A stretch of 64,000 nucleotides of DNA from JBBIWA01 sp037439425 (GTDB lineage Bacteria; Acidobacteriota; Blastocatellia; RBC074): assembly GCA_037439425.1 (NCBI GenBank), contig JBBIWA010000018.1, forward strand, positions 23,628-87,627. Reading direction: 5' to 3'. Shown piece after piece: positions 1 to 8,656 of this stretch. The position numbers and the translations under genes are program-made. Position 1 is the stretch's first letter, and every line of letters begins with the position of its first letter. Below the pieces are notes generated by a model. That model did no database searches. It saw nothing but the letters and a program-made list of their open reading frames with translations, and had not been told where the DNA came from.

Positions 1-803
1 ATGACTGGAATCAGAGAAGCGAAAGCGCTCGCCGTGCCCCACAGCAAGGGGGAATGAATCCCCAGTATCCAGAAGGCCAGCCCGGCTAGTACCCCTTTGA
101 TCAGGGCTAGGAGGAAGATGCCACCCGCAGCAGCGCGAATGACTTCGGCGATGAGCGTGAAGACCTGCGCGGCGGTCTCCGGCTTGATCGGCAGCAGATG
201 CTGGACTCGAGCCAGGATCGCCTTGCCATCGCGGAAGAAATAGAAGAGCGTGAAGGCGATGAGCACGACGTTGAGCAGGAAGGCTGTCACATTGGTAATA
301 GTGCCTTTGGCTATTCCGAAAGTGAGTTCACCCAGCCGCCGCAACAAGTCGCTGAGCACCGTGTTCAGGTCAATTCCCCATTGGCTGGAGAATGTCTGAA
401 GCCATTGCCACAGGGAGCCGACGAAGGGGGTCTGGGCGAGCACCGCTGCCAAGCCATTGTCGTCGTCAAGGCTGACGGTTATTTGCCGGTAAGCCTGCGC
501 TGCTTCGCGCGCGATGGCCAAACCGAGTAGCACAATCGGCACGACAGCTACCAGCAGGGTGATCGTCGTGCTGACGAAAGCACTCACCCCATCGCGCTTC
601 AGGAGGTAGCCTACACGCTGGTGCACCGGCTTGAAGATAATGGCCAGGATTATCGCCCAGGCAATGGCACCGAGGAACGGCCAGATGATTTGATAACACA
701 GATAGGCCAGCAGCATAGCCACGGTGATGAGAAAGACCGTGGCAGCAGCTCTGCGGCGCGTGGGCTGCAGATGTGAGCTTACTTCTCCTTCTTCGGTTCG
801 CAT
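1..803 (-). CDS. AI-2E family transporter (PerM-like), C-terminus cut by window edge
   Basis: A polytopic inner-membrane permease of the AI-2E/PerM family. The 267 visible residues start MRTEEGEVSS and hold hydrophobic segments near residues 20-38, 40-57, 73-95, 165-185 and 225-255. The family's FYFFRDG motif lies after the central soluble region, and the run into GTASAFASLIPV is typical of its second half. The protein continues past base 1. The ATG at 803 lies inside the upstream metallothionein gene (25-base overlap) and has only a weak purine stretch before it. No in-frame ATG, GTG or TTG follows the AAGGAG near the metallothionein stop, so coupled translation is likely. The transported substrate cannot be told from sequence: family members export autoinducer-2, indole or ions. 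Confidence 0.85.
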   Translation of the reverse strand, partial: MRTEEGEVSSHLQPTRRRAAATVFLITVAMLLAYLCYQIIWPFLGAIAWAIILAIIFKPVHQRVGYLLKRDGVSAFVSTTITLLVAVVPIVLLGLAIAREAAQAYRQITVSLDDDNGLAAVLAQTPFVGSLWQWLQTFSSQWGIDLNTVLSDLLRRLGELTFGIAKGTITNVTAFLLNVVLIAFTLFYFFRDGKAILARVQHLLPIKPETAAQVFTLIAEVIRAAAGGIFLLALIKGVLAGLAFWILGIHSPLLWGTASAFASLIPV

Positions 804-952
804 TCTTTGTGCCCGCATTTGCAGGCTGGCTTGCGCTCGTCGGCAGAGACGGCGCAGTAGTGGCTACAAAAGTGACGACCGGACCAGTCAATCCGGGTAC
901 CGTGAGAGACCTGACATTGGCAGGGTGGGTTATTACACTTTTGCACAAACAT
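779..952 (-). CDS. Small prokaryotic metallothionein
   Basis: A 57-residue cysteine-rich protein starting MFVQKCNNPPCQCQV. It has eight Cys in the order of bacterial metallothioneins (SmtA/BmtA type): C6, C11 and C13 at the N-terminus, an FCSHYCA core (C29, C33), then a CKCGHKEC tail (C44, C46, C51). His residues at 27, 31 and 48 are possible extra zinc ligands. The family binds Zn, Cd or Cu through thiolate clusters in the cytosol. GAGGAAG sits about eight bases before the ATG. The last 25 bases overlap the start of the AI-2E-type permease, so the two are probably cotranscribed. A nested inverted repeat lies directly upstream. The call rests on the Cys spacing and the FCS-x-x-CA core. Confidence 0.82.
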   Translation of the reverse strand: MFVQKCNNPPCQCQVSHGTRIDWSGRHFCSHYCAVSADERKPACKCGHKECEPKKEK

Positions 953-971
953 GCAGCATCTTCCTCAGCAA

Positions 972-1053
972 ATGTCCGACCAACTTTAGTTGGTCGTGGG
1001 TTCCCAGAGGCGGCCCAGGGCAAAGTCTGTGACAAATGCAGTTTGTCGGACAT
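972..1053. promoter_or_regulatory. Nested inverted repeats upstream of the metallothionein gene
   Basis: CGACCAAC-TTTA-GTTGGTCG (977-996) is a perfect 8-4-8 palindrome starting 25 bases before the metallothionein ATG. An outer pair, ATGTCCGAC (972-980) and GTCGGACAT (1045-1053), surrounds it. This could be an operator, for example for a metal sensor, or an RNA hairpin in the 5' leader. No regulator gene lies next to it, and the repeat is not a recognised SmtB or CueR site. Confidence 0.4.
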
Positions 1054-1217
1054 CCTGCGCCGCCTGAGCCTCAGGAAAGATTTCTCAGCAAATCCAGTGA
1101 ACCACAAAGAGCACAGTGAGTGTCGAATAGCACCACTGGCAATGAGGTGTGATTGTAAGCTCTGCCCTGCCACTGTGGCAAATGCTCCTCTTCAGGGTCG
1201 TTCTCTAGGAGTGCAAG

Positions 1218-1316
1218 TGGGACTAAATAGCTCGCCCTCACGAGCGCAGGCTTGAGAGCGTGCCCGACTTGCACAGGAGCACGCCAGATGCTTGCGCTCG
1301 TGAGGGTGAGTCCCAC
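1218..1316. repeat. Long imperfect palindromic element
   Basis: The two ends are inverted copies: GTGGGACT...CCCTCACGAGCGCA on the left and TGCGCTCGTGAGGGTGAGTCCCAC in reverse sense on the right, with an eight-base insertion in the left arm. The interior has GAGCGTGC/GCACGC-type arms like the elements at 4.9 and 5.9-6.2 kb. It fills most of the gap between the metallothionein and the hydrolase gene. The remaining bases (1054-1217 and 1317-1437) hold nothing recognisable. Confidence 0.6.
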
Positions 1317-1437
1317 TTTTAATTGCACCCCTTCTGTAGAGCGAGTCCCGGCTGCCTTGTCCCAGGCTGCTGACTTGTGTTTCCACTTGTAATCTCTAAA
1401 ATACTGGATTTGATTTTTGGGAGGAGTGGAGCTGAAG

Positions 1438-2475
1438 ATGTTGCTTCGTTATTTGATGCATGGCTGGGAGCGGCGCCTCTACCAGCGCGATCTGCAAGCA
1501 CGCCGCGTGCGACCCTTCGAGTGGGGGCTGGAGTTTTTGGGCGATGGTCAGAACGCTCATCATCCGCTTGAATTCATTCAGCAATTTAACAAACAGGTGC
1601 TGGCTTCGAGTGATCAGTTCTATACTCCAGCGCCAACACAGGCATCGGATTTTGAATTTGACGGTTTCTGGTTGCGCTTCCCGAGCGGGGTTGAAACCCC
1701 CTATCCGAAAAACAACACCGTTTATGCGCGCTACTTTCCGGCTGGGAAAGACGATCGCGCGGTGATCATCCTGCCGCATTGGAATGGGGATGAGCAGTCA
1801 TACGTGACGCTGTGTCACTGGTTCAATTTCTGTGGCATCAGCGCGCTTCGCCTTAGTCTGCCCTATCATGATCGGCGCATGCCCGAACACTTGACGCGCG
1901 CCGATTATATGGTCAGTCCTAATATCGGGCGGACGATCCAGGCCGTGCAGCAAGCAGTGCAGGATACGCGCCGCGCGGCCGACTGGCTGGTGAGGCGCGG
2001 CATTAAACGCATTGGGCTGTTAGGGACCAGCATCGGTTCGTGCATCGCCTGGCTCGCTTTCGTTCACGACCGGCGCTTTGAAGCAGGCGCCTTCAATCAC
2101 GTCTCGAGTTATTTTGGCGATGTTGTCTGGCGGGGGATTACCACTGCCCACATCCGGCGCAGCCTCGAAGCCCATCTCACGCGCGACCAGGTGCGTCAGG
2201 TTTGGCTGAGTATCAGTCCAAGCGCCTATCTGCCGCGCATTAAGGACGATCGGCGTCGCACCCTGATGATCTCGGCGCGCTACGATCTGACTTTCCCGCC
2301 GGATCTGGCGCAGATTATGTTTGAAGCTTACGAGCGTTATGGTGCAGCCATTCGTAAAGTCATTCTTCCCTGCGGCCATTACACCACGGGCAAGACCCCC
2401 TTCAAATATCTGGACGCCTATCATCTGGTCAACTTCTTCCGCCGCCTCTGGCGAAGACCGGAGCCTAGAAGATGA
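1438..2475 (+). CDS. Alpha/beta hydrolase family protein
   Basis: A 345-residue alpha/beta hydrolase with no clear signal peptide. The core starts at residue 107 (RAVIILPHWNGDEQ). The nucleophile elbow is GTSIGS (Ser198), the acid is probably Asp283 (SARYDLTFPP) and the base His314 (PCGHYTTGK), in the canonical Ser-Asp-His order. Substrate unknown; esterase or dienelactone-hydrolase-like activity is possible. I chose ATG 1438 over the in-frame TTG at 1417 because GGAGG and GGAG lie 7-15 bases before the ATG, between the two codons. The gene stands alone and converges with the cytochrome gene. A small hairpin (CTTCTCC/GGAGAAG, 2549-2568) at the cytochrome stop may end transcription. Confidence 0.8.
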   Translation: MLLRYLMHGWERRLYQRDLQARRVRPFEWGLEFLGDGQNAHHPLEFIQQFNKQVLASSDQFYTPAPTQASDFEFDGFWLRFPSGVETPYPKNNTVYARYFPAGKDDRAVIILPHWNGDEQSYVTLCHWFNFCGISALRLSLPYHDRRMPEHLTRADYMVSPNIGRTIQAVQQAVQDTRRAADWLVRRGIKRIGLLGTSIGSCIAWLAFVHDRRFEAGAFNHVSSYFGDVVWRGITTAHIRRSLEAHLTRDQVRQVWLSISPSAYLPRIKDDRRRTLMISARYDLTFPPDLAQIMFEAYERYGAAIRKVILPCGHYTTGKTPFKYLDAYHLVNFFRRLWRRPEPRR

Positions 2476-2557
2476 GATTCTTCGTCCACCCCTGGGAAGC
2501 TAGTGGTCCTCTCACGCGGTAGTTTCCGCTCAGGGAGTTGCCGTAGCGCTTCTCCCC

Positions 2558-4894
2558 TTATGGAGAAGAGCCGCCTGCCTGCCGCAGTTGTTCCAACAAA
2601 GCCCGCGCCGCTGGCTCACCGGGCAGGAGCCGGGCGAGCTTCTCCGCGTAGGTGATGGCTGAGCGAAGATGGCCGCGCTCGCGCTCCATAGCGATCAACG
2701 TGAGCAGAATCTCCCGCTCAGCAGGATGGCGCCGGTGTACTTGCTCAAGCACGGCGATAGCTCCTGCCAGCTCGCCACTCGATTGCAGCGCCAGGGCGTA
2801 GGCATGGCCGTAGCGAGCAAATTCGGGGCGGAGTGTGGCTGCCCGGTGCAGCAGCTCTATTGCTTCCTGTTGCCGTCCTTGCCGCACCATCAGCAAACCG
2901 AGAGCGTGGATCGCTTCAGCGCTCTCAGGTGCTATCGAGATCGCCCGGCGGAGCAGCTTCTCTCCCTCCGAATCGCGGCCTGCCATGCGGTATAGGTCCG
3001 CCAGGTTGACCAGCGCTGGGACGAAATGCGGATCGAGGCGCAAGGCCGTTTGCAAGGCTGCTTCTGCTTCATGCCAGCGCGCCAGGCGAGTATAAAGCAG
3101 GCTCAGGTTGAGATGAGCTTCAGGGCGTTCGGCTGCGGCCAGTTCCGCTGCTACTGCTTCGGCCAGAGACTGCTCGAACTCTACCTGCTGCTGCCCTGAC
3201 ATCAGCTCGGGCGGCGTTCCGGTCAGCGCCCGCGCTGCCTCTATCCGCACCGCTCGAACTGGATCGCGCAACAAGGGTCCCAACAAAGGCAGCCGCTGTT
3301 GCGGTGGCAGCGCCTCGGTGGCGCGGGCTGCTGCCGCGCGCAGCAGTGGTTCATCCTCCTTCAAGCCAGCCACAATCGCTGGGAGCGAGGCAGGAGTGAG
3401 ATAATCCGACAGCAATGACAGCGCAGTGGCGCGCACGATAGGAGGCCATTGGCGATCAGTGGCCAGCGAAGAGAGCAACTCCTCTGCGCCGACCAACGAA
3501 CGCCGGCCTGCTTCAATGGCCGCCACGAAGTGCTGCTCACTGCGGCGAGCAGGCCCATACCATCGCCTCACTGCCTCAGCCGCCCACTGAGCCGACTTTC
3601 CGGTGTGACACTGTGTGCAGGCGTTAGGTGTGCCATAGGCGACAGACAGATCAGGTCTTGGCACGCGGAAGCTATGATCGCGTCGCACGTCCACGACCAT
3701 ATAGTTCTTCTTCGGCATATGGCAACTGATGCACTGAGCCGCTTCTGTGCCAGGTTGGTGATGGTGATGGGTGAAGTTATCGAACTTTGATGGCTGGTGG
3801 CATCCATTGCAGGTGGCGTTCCCAGCCCCGCGTCGCAATTTCAAGCTATGTGGATTATGGCAATCTAAACAAGTGACGCCTGCGCGGTGCATCTTGCTCT
3901 GAGTGAATGAGCCATATTCGTAGACTTCATCCAGGATCTGACCATCGGCGTGATAAAGACCACGCTCAAGTAGCGCAGGCATATGGGTGTCCAGAAAGGG
4001 GCGACCAAACTGATACTTGTCAGTGATAGGTTGGCGGCGCGCATGGCAGACAGCACAGGTCTCGATTTCGAGCTGTGAGCGCGGTGGTCCACTCCAGCGC
4101 GCCGCAGGGCTGGCCGGGTCGCTGATCTCCCAATGACCGCCGCTTGCACGAAAGCGTACGGGCAAGCCTTTTGTTTCATCCTCCTGGCCCTTATAACCGG
4201 ACTGCTGAGCTTTGGCCCAGGCCACGTGCGTTGAGCCTGGGCCGTGGCAAGCTTCGCACGAGACGTTGATCTCCGACCAGGTTGTCGCGTAGCGGTTGCT
4301 GGCCAGATCGTAGTTCTTTTGCAGATTGGTCGAATGGCAGGCGGCGCACATGTAGTTCCAGGTTTGATTCCGGCCAGTCCAGTGCAGCGGGTCGCGATGC
4401 GTGATCTGCTGATCGGGGTAGAGATGAAACCAGCGCTGGCCGCCTTCGTTTGCTGGCCGCGTGTCCCAGGCTATTGAAAGCGCTTGGAGTCTGCCGCCGG
4501 GAAAAGCGATCAGGTATTGTTGGAGGGGACGAATACCGAAGGTGTAGGCGATCTCGTAATCGTGCAGTTGCCCGTCCGGCCCGTCTGTTCTGACAAAGAA
4601 TTTTCCCTCGCGCCGGTAGAAAGTCGAATTCACTCCGGCGTAAGTGAAGCGCGCATTGTTGAAGTCGCCGAGCACGGTTCGCTCGTTGGCGATCTGCATC
4701 GCCAGCGCATGATCCGACTCTCGCCAATCTGCCGCTTCGGCTTCATGACAGGTGGCACAGATGGTTTGCCCGACATAGTGTGGAGCTGATTTCTGATTCA
4801 GCACCGGGCTACGGGCTGCACGCTTCACCAGTAGATAAACCGGGGCCGTCAAGATGAGGGTAACTAAGAGAAAGAGAGCGATGTTGCGCCGCAC
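2558..4894 (-). CDS. Octaheme cytochrome c with HEAT-like and TPR repeats
   Basis: A 778-residue exported or membrane-anchored protein (hydrophobic N-terminus at residues 4-23). It has eight CXXCH heme-attachment motifs at about residues 46, 183, 213, 280, 342, 362, 388 and 426, with extra His residues including HHHH at 376-379. A HEAT-like helical region covers about 460-560, and TPR repeats about 590-760. This resembles the cytochrome c554/multiheme family joined to a protein-interaction scaffold. A periplasmic electron-transfer role follows from the hemes; the partner and substrate are unknown. The gene is monocistronic, between repeat-rich DNA at its start and the hydrolase gene at its end. 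A second multiheme/TPR fusion lies at 49.1 kb with a different layout. Confidence 0.88.
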   Translation of the reverse strand: MRRNIALFLLVTLILTAPVYLLVKRAARSPVLNQKSAPHYVGQTICATCHEAEAADWRESDHALAMQIANERTVLGDFNNARFTYAGVNSTFYRREGKFFVRTDGPDGQLHDYEIAYTFGIRPLQQYLIAFPGGRLQALSIAWDTRPANEGGQRWFHLYPDQQITHRDPLHWTGRNQTWNYMCAACHSTNLQKNYDLASNRYATTWSEINVSCEACHGPGSTHVAWAKAQQSGYKGQEDETKGLPVRFRASGGHWEISDPASPAARWSGPPRSQLEIETCAVCHARRQPITDKYQFGRPFLDTHMPALLERGLYHADGQILDEVYEYGSFTQSKMHRAGVTCLDCHNPHSLKLRRGAGNATCNGCHQPSKFDNFTHHHHQPGTEAAQCISCHMPKKNYMVVDVRRDHSFRVPRPDLSVAYGTPNACTQCHTGKSAQWAAEAVRRWYGPARRSEQHFVAAIEAGRRSLVGAEELLSSLATDRQWPPIVRATALSLLSDYLTPASLPAIVAGLKEDEPLLRAAAARATEALPPQQRLPLLGPLLRDPVRAVRIEAARALTGTPPELMSGQQQVEFEQSLAEAVAAELAAAERPEAHLNLSLLYTRLARWHEAEAALQTALRLDPHFVPALVNLADLYRMAGRDSEGEKLLRRAISIAPESAEAIHALGLLMVRQGRQQEAIELLHRAATLRPEFARYGHAYALALQSSGELAGAIAVLEQVHRRHPAEREILLTLIAMERERGHLRSAITYAEKLARLLPGEPAARALLEQLRQAGGSSP

Positions 4895-4937
4895 ATCTGG
4901 TTCTTACTGGGATAGGATAGAAGTGGTAAGCCAGCCT

Positions 4938-5045
4938 ACATCCCGGGAGCGGAGCAGAGGAGCGCACACACGTTTGTGCGCTGCCGCTTCAGCGAGCGAT
5001 TTCATGGTCGCAAACCGAGCACGCCAGAAGTGTGCGCTCCCAGGT
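4938..5045. repeat. Palindromic repeat cluster (GAGCGCACAC / GTGTGCGCTC)
   Basis: Between the cytochrome start and the slipin end the DNA carries GGGAGCG...GAGCGCACACACG-TTTGTGCGCTG and a closing GTGTGCGCTCCCAGG. These arms pair with each other and match the AGCACGCA/TGCGTGCT elements at 5.9-6.2 kb. The slipin C-terminal codons run up to the edge of this repeat DNA. Confidence 0.55.
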
Positions 5046-5089
5046 CTCAGCCCTTTCGGGATGTCGCGTAAGCTATCTGGAGAGCCCCC

Positions 5090-5899
5090 TCAAGGAGCTC
5101 CTACCGGCTCGCGCGAGCTCACGCTGATAGGCGTTGCTGCCGCCTCTGGTGGCGCCATCCAGGCTTTCAGCATGTCCATCGGGATGGGGAAGACCACGGT
5201 AGTGTTCTGCTCCATGCCGATTTCGGTCAGGGTTTGGAGGTAGCGCAACTGCAAGGCGACCGGTTGGCTGGCAATCTCGCGTGCCGCTGAGACTAGTTTC
5301 TCTGCCGCCTGATACTCGCCCTCAGCGTGGATGATCTTCGAGCGCCGTTCGCGCTCAGCTTCAGCCTGGCGCGACATGGCGCGGCGCATCTCCTGCGGCA
5401 GGTCTACGGCCTTGATCTCCACCAGCGAAACTTTGATCCCCCACTGGTCGGTATGCCGATCAAGAATCTCCTGCAGCCGCGCATTCAACTTGTCCCGTTC
5501 TGAAAGCAGTTCATCTAACTCCGCTTCGCCGAGCACCGAACGCAGCGTGGTCTGAGCCAGTTGCGAAGTAGCATAGAGATAGTTTTCTACTTCAACTACT
5601 GCCAGGCGCGGCTCAAGCACGCGAAAGTAGACCACCGCATTGACCGAGACAGTGACGTTATCGCGTGTGATAATGTCCTGCGGCGGCACGTCCATGGCTA
5701 CGGTTCGCAAGCTGACGCGCACCAGCCGGTCAATCGGGCGAAAGACCAGGATCAAGCCTGGCCCTTTGGCTTCGGGTAGCAAACGTCCAAGACGAAAAAT
5801 CACGCCACGCTCGTACTCCGGGATGATGTTGATGACGCTAAAGAGGTAGAGCAAGAGAATGGCAATAGCAATTACAGGTAATGTGAGCAGGTCTAACAT
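5090..5899 (-). CDS. Slipin / stomatin-like SPFH (band 7) protein
   Basis: A 269-residue SPFH protein. It has an N-terminal membrane anchor (residues 5-25), the band-7 entry YERGVIFRLGR, the core containing MDVPPQDIITRDNVTVSVNA, and the heptad-rich EAERERRSKIIHAEGEYQAAEK helix region before the C-terminus. Members oligomerise into membrane microdomain scaffolds and are usually encoded with an NfeD-type protease or OB-fold partner. That partner gene lies upstream on the same strand, 489 bases away. GGAGGAG is nine bases before the ATG. The last residues (about 255-269) look less conserved and abut repeat DNA. Confidence 0.92.
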   Translation of the reverse strand: MLDLLTLPVIAIAILLLYLFSVINIIPEYERGVIFRLGRLLPEAKGPGLILVFRPIDRLVRVSLRTVAMDVPPQDIITRDNVTVSVNAVVYFRVLEPRLAVVEVENYLYATSQLAQTTLRSVLGEAELDELLSERDKLNARLQEILDRHTDQWGIKVSLVEIKAVDLPQEMRRAMSRQAEAERERRSKIIHAEGEYQAAEKLVSAAREIASQPVALQLRYLQTLTEIGMEQNTTVVFPIPMDMLKAWMAPPEAAATPISVSSREPVGAP

Positions 5900-5916
5900 T
5901 AGCTATCTCCTCCGCA

Positions 5917-6204
5917 AATCCTGGGAGCGCACGCATCCTTGCGTGCTCATTGGGGTTGAAGATCTTGCACGCTCGCAAGCGTGCGCTCGTGAGGGTTTCA
6001 TCATCTCAGGGCGTCGTCCGTGGCGACCTGTAAGGACTCCTGCGGAAAATCCCTGGGTAAGCACGCATCCTTGCGTGCTTAGCTTTGTCAAGCAAGCCAT
6101 TACCGCAATCCGAGCACACTCTCAAGCGTGCGTATCCAGGTCTTCATCATCTCTCCCGCGTCGCAGCGCAAGCTGAATGACTCCTGCGGAAAATCCCTGG
6201 GTAC
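5917..6204. repeat. Tandem palindromic repeats inside the nfeD-slipin gap
   Basis: Two close copies of a unit of about 141 bases end in CTCCTGCGGAAAATCCCTGG (6041-6060 and 6182-6201), with a degenerate third copy near 5917. Each carries hairpins such as AGCACGCA-TCCT-TGCGTGCT (6060-6079), GCACGCA...TGCGTGC (5939-5958) and GCACGCTCGC/GCGTGCGCTC (5967-5989). The rest of the gap (6205-6388) has no recognisable gene. Confidence 0.65.
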
Positions 6205-6388
6205 GCCGCCCCATCCTCCCGCAATTGATTCTCATCGCTTTCAGGACGTCGTCGTGACGACATGTAAAGACTCCTCGGAGAGTGAACCATGAAGGAGGCG
6301 CAATCTCACGAAGCAGGACTCACTCTTTATGCCCTTCGTGAGCTTCGTGGTTTATTTCCATTGTCTCAGAGTGTCTCTGTGAACTCGT

Positions 6389-7744
6389 TCACTGCTGTTC
6401 ATCAATGGCCGAAGCCTGTTTGGGCACCACCGCGGAGTCTTTCTCTGCTAGGTCGACTTCCAGAGTCAATCCATCCAAGCCGATGACGCGGACGCTCTCG
6501 CCCGGCGCGATCTTCGCCTTTGAGCGCGCGCGCCAGAGTTCGCTGCGCACAAAGACCGTCCCTTCAGGCGCAATGGCCGTCACTGCTCGTCCTTTCAGGC
6601 CGATCATGCCCGCCGCTCCAGTAGTTACTTTGGTGGTGCGCGTGCGCAGCGCCAGCCTGAGCATAACGACTAGAATCAGTGCAAACGGAACCACCACCGC
6701 GAGCACCAATCCCAAAGGTAGCTTCAGTTCAGTAAATGGGGGCGGAGTGTCAATCAGAATGAGCGCTCCCATCACTGCGGCCACGATCCCGCCTAGACCC
6801 ATAATGCCAAATCCCTGCACCTTGGCCTCCAGCACAAACAGCCCAATCGCGACCATAATCAACAGAACACCAGCAACGTTGATCGGCAGCATATGGAAAC
6901 CGTATAAGGCCAGCACAATCGCCAGTGCGCCAATAACCCCGGGGACTATCAGTCCGGGGTGTTGTAACTCGAAGTAGAGGCAGAGCGCGCCAATGGCGAA
7001 AAGCACAAAGGCAATACGCGGATCAGCCAGCAACATCAGTAACCACTGTCTGAAAGTCGGCTTGACTTCAGCTATCTTTTGATCGGCGGTGCGGAGCACC
7101 ACCTGCGTGCCGTCAAACCGCGTAACGATGCGCCCTTCCATCTGCGCCAGCAGGTCCGCTTCATCGCGCGCCACCAGATCGATCAGCTTTTTTTCCAGCG
7201 CTTCGCGTTCCGTAAACGAGATGCTATTGCGGATTGTGGACTCGGCGGCTTGAGGATCGCGCCCGCGTTTTTCGGCCAGACTGCGCACGTAAGCCGCAGC
7301 GTCATTGACGATCTTTTCTTCTATCGTTTTATCCATCTCGCCGCCGCCCAAGGGAACTGGATGAGCCGCACCCGTCGCAGTTCCGGGCGACATGACAGCC
7401 AGATCAGCCGATAGCAGAATCACGAAGCCAGCGGAAGCGGCGCGCGCGCCGCTCGGCGCGACGAAGACGATCACCGGAACGCGCGAAGCTACAATCCGCG
7501 AGACGATCTCACGCATCGAGCTCTCTAGCCCACCCGGCGTGTTAAGCATAATGATAAAGGCTGTCGCTTGTTCCTGCTCAGCGCGTGCAATTGCCGAGAC
7601 GATGACCTCAGCACTAGCGGGCGTGATCTGGTCTTCAAGTTTCAGGCGCAGAATGTCAGCACGCGCTTGCCGATTGGCCACTGCCATCAGAAACAAGAGC
7701 AAGGCCAGGAAGATGATATTATATCTGCTCGTGTTCATAGACAT
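6389..7744 (-). CDS. NfeD family ClpP-like membrane serine protease
   Basis: A 451-residue NfeD-type protein. It starts with a signal peptide (to about residue 29) and a ClpP-class protease domain at about 30-240. Ser104 lies in ARAASAGF and a likely catalytic Lys in EEKIVND (about 144). The NTPGGLESSM segment forms the oxyanion region. Four or so membrane spans follow (about 250-365), then a C-terminal OB-fold (380-440, KGRAVTAIAPEGTVFV). Such proteases cleave stomatin C-termini and work with slipins, matching the downstream slipin gene. I use ATG 7744 (or 7738) rather than an upstream in-frame TTG at 7858, because the signal peptide begins there. Confidence 0.9.
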   Translation of the reverse strand: MSMNTSRYNIIFLALLLFLMAVANRQARADILRLKLEDQITPASAEVIVSAIARAEQEQATAFIIMLNTPGGLESSMREIVSRIVASRVPVIVFVAPSGARAASAGFVILLSADLAVMSPGTATGAAHPVPLGGGEMDKTIEEKIVNDAAAYVRSLAEKRGRDPQAAESTIRNSISFTEREALEKKLIDLVARDEADLLAQMEGRIVTRFDGTQVVLRTADQKIAEVKPTFRQWLLMLLADPRIAFVLFAIGALCLYFELQHPGLIVPGVIGALAIVLALYGFHMLPINVAGVLLIMVAIGLFVLEAKVQGFGIMGLGGIVAAVMGALILIDTPPPFTELKLPLGLVLAVVVPFALILVVMLRLALRTRTTKVTTGAAGMIGLKGRAVTAIAPEGTVFVRSELWRARSKAKIAPGESVRVIGLDGLTLEVDLAEKDSAVVPKQASAIDEQQ

Positions 7745-8656
7745 ATTCGGTAGCAAATCCTGGAAAACTTTCCAATCTAGTCTAGCACAAACTGGATGTA
7801 TCAGCCCAGTGCATCTGATCAAGCGGGCACACGTCAACACTGTAGGGCTCTGTCCCAAAGGCCGCTTCGGCTGCAGTCACAGGGGAAGCCCCCCACAAGG
7901 GCTCACGCGTCTGGTCTCTCCACAAGTCCTCAAAGCGGCCTGAAAGAGTGACCCAGGGTGGTGTTGAAACAGTAGCCACGAAAACAGCCAAAGCGGCTCA
8001 TCAAATGGGCAGCCCAAAACCTCGCCTCTGGGTTGCCGCTCGCCCACCTCGGGGGCTGCGGCCGGACCCAGCTTACCCAGTCGGGGTTTCGCTTGTGCTT
8101 CATGGATTCTGGCAGGGCTTACTTCGGATGCGTGCAGATACTTGGGTAGAGACTAATGGTGCGTTAATGTTGCGTTGCACCGGCTTGCGCGCCGCGCCTG
8201 CCTGTGCGTCGCACGCAGACAGGCGCAGGCAAGCTCAAGCAAGTCAGCAGCTGCCTCTTCAGCCAACGGAAAATCTCTATAAGAGAGTTAAACTTCTTGA
8301 CCCCTTCGTGAAAATTCGTGAAATTCGTGGCCGCAGCGGTGACAACACCTTTCGCAGGCAACTACTTTCGCCCTCACGCTGACAAGATGTTCTAGACCGA
8401 TCACCTGGTGGCCGAGTTGCCTGCCGGCAGCAACGTGGCCGAAGCCAGATGTAAAGAACTGATCAAAGCCCGATTTTGTTGCGGCTGTCTGCGCTGGAAT
8501 ATAGATGCTGGGGCGCAGGTGCCTCAGTTGCGAATGATCCGACTATTTCGGTGGGACAGTTTTGAGAGCAGGGTTATGTGCTACGCCGCTTGAAGATAGA
8601 CCAGGCCGAAATTGCACCTGCGTAAGCTAACTTCGCCTTGCTCCGCGGTTCAAATG
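7745..8656. other. 912-base gap without a recognisable gene; strong hairpin inside
   Basis: No open frame here has homology I recognise or a convincing ribosome site. The clearest structure is a GC-rich hairpin at about 8184-8234, with arms CTTGC...CGCCTGCCTGTGCGT and ACGCAGACAGGCG...GCAAG around a 3-base loop. A GC-rich block at 8010-8080 is also self-complementary in parts. The gap may be repeat-derived or a decayed gene. Confidence 0.5.
8184..8234. repeat. Strong GC-rich hairpin
   Basis: CGCCTGCCTGTGCGT and its near-perfect inverted copy ACGCAGACAGGCGCAGGC surround CGC, with outer CTTGC/GCAAG arms. There is no T-run, so it is a palindromic repeat rather than an obvious terminator. Confidence 0.6.

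Noticed and set aside
466..1173. 235-codon frame on the minus strand over the permease and metallothionein
   Set aside because: It is out of frame with both recognisable proteins and gives an Arg/Pro/His-rich translation without similarity.
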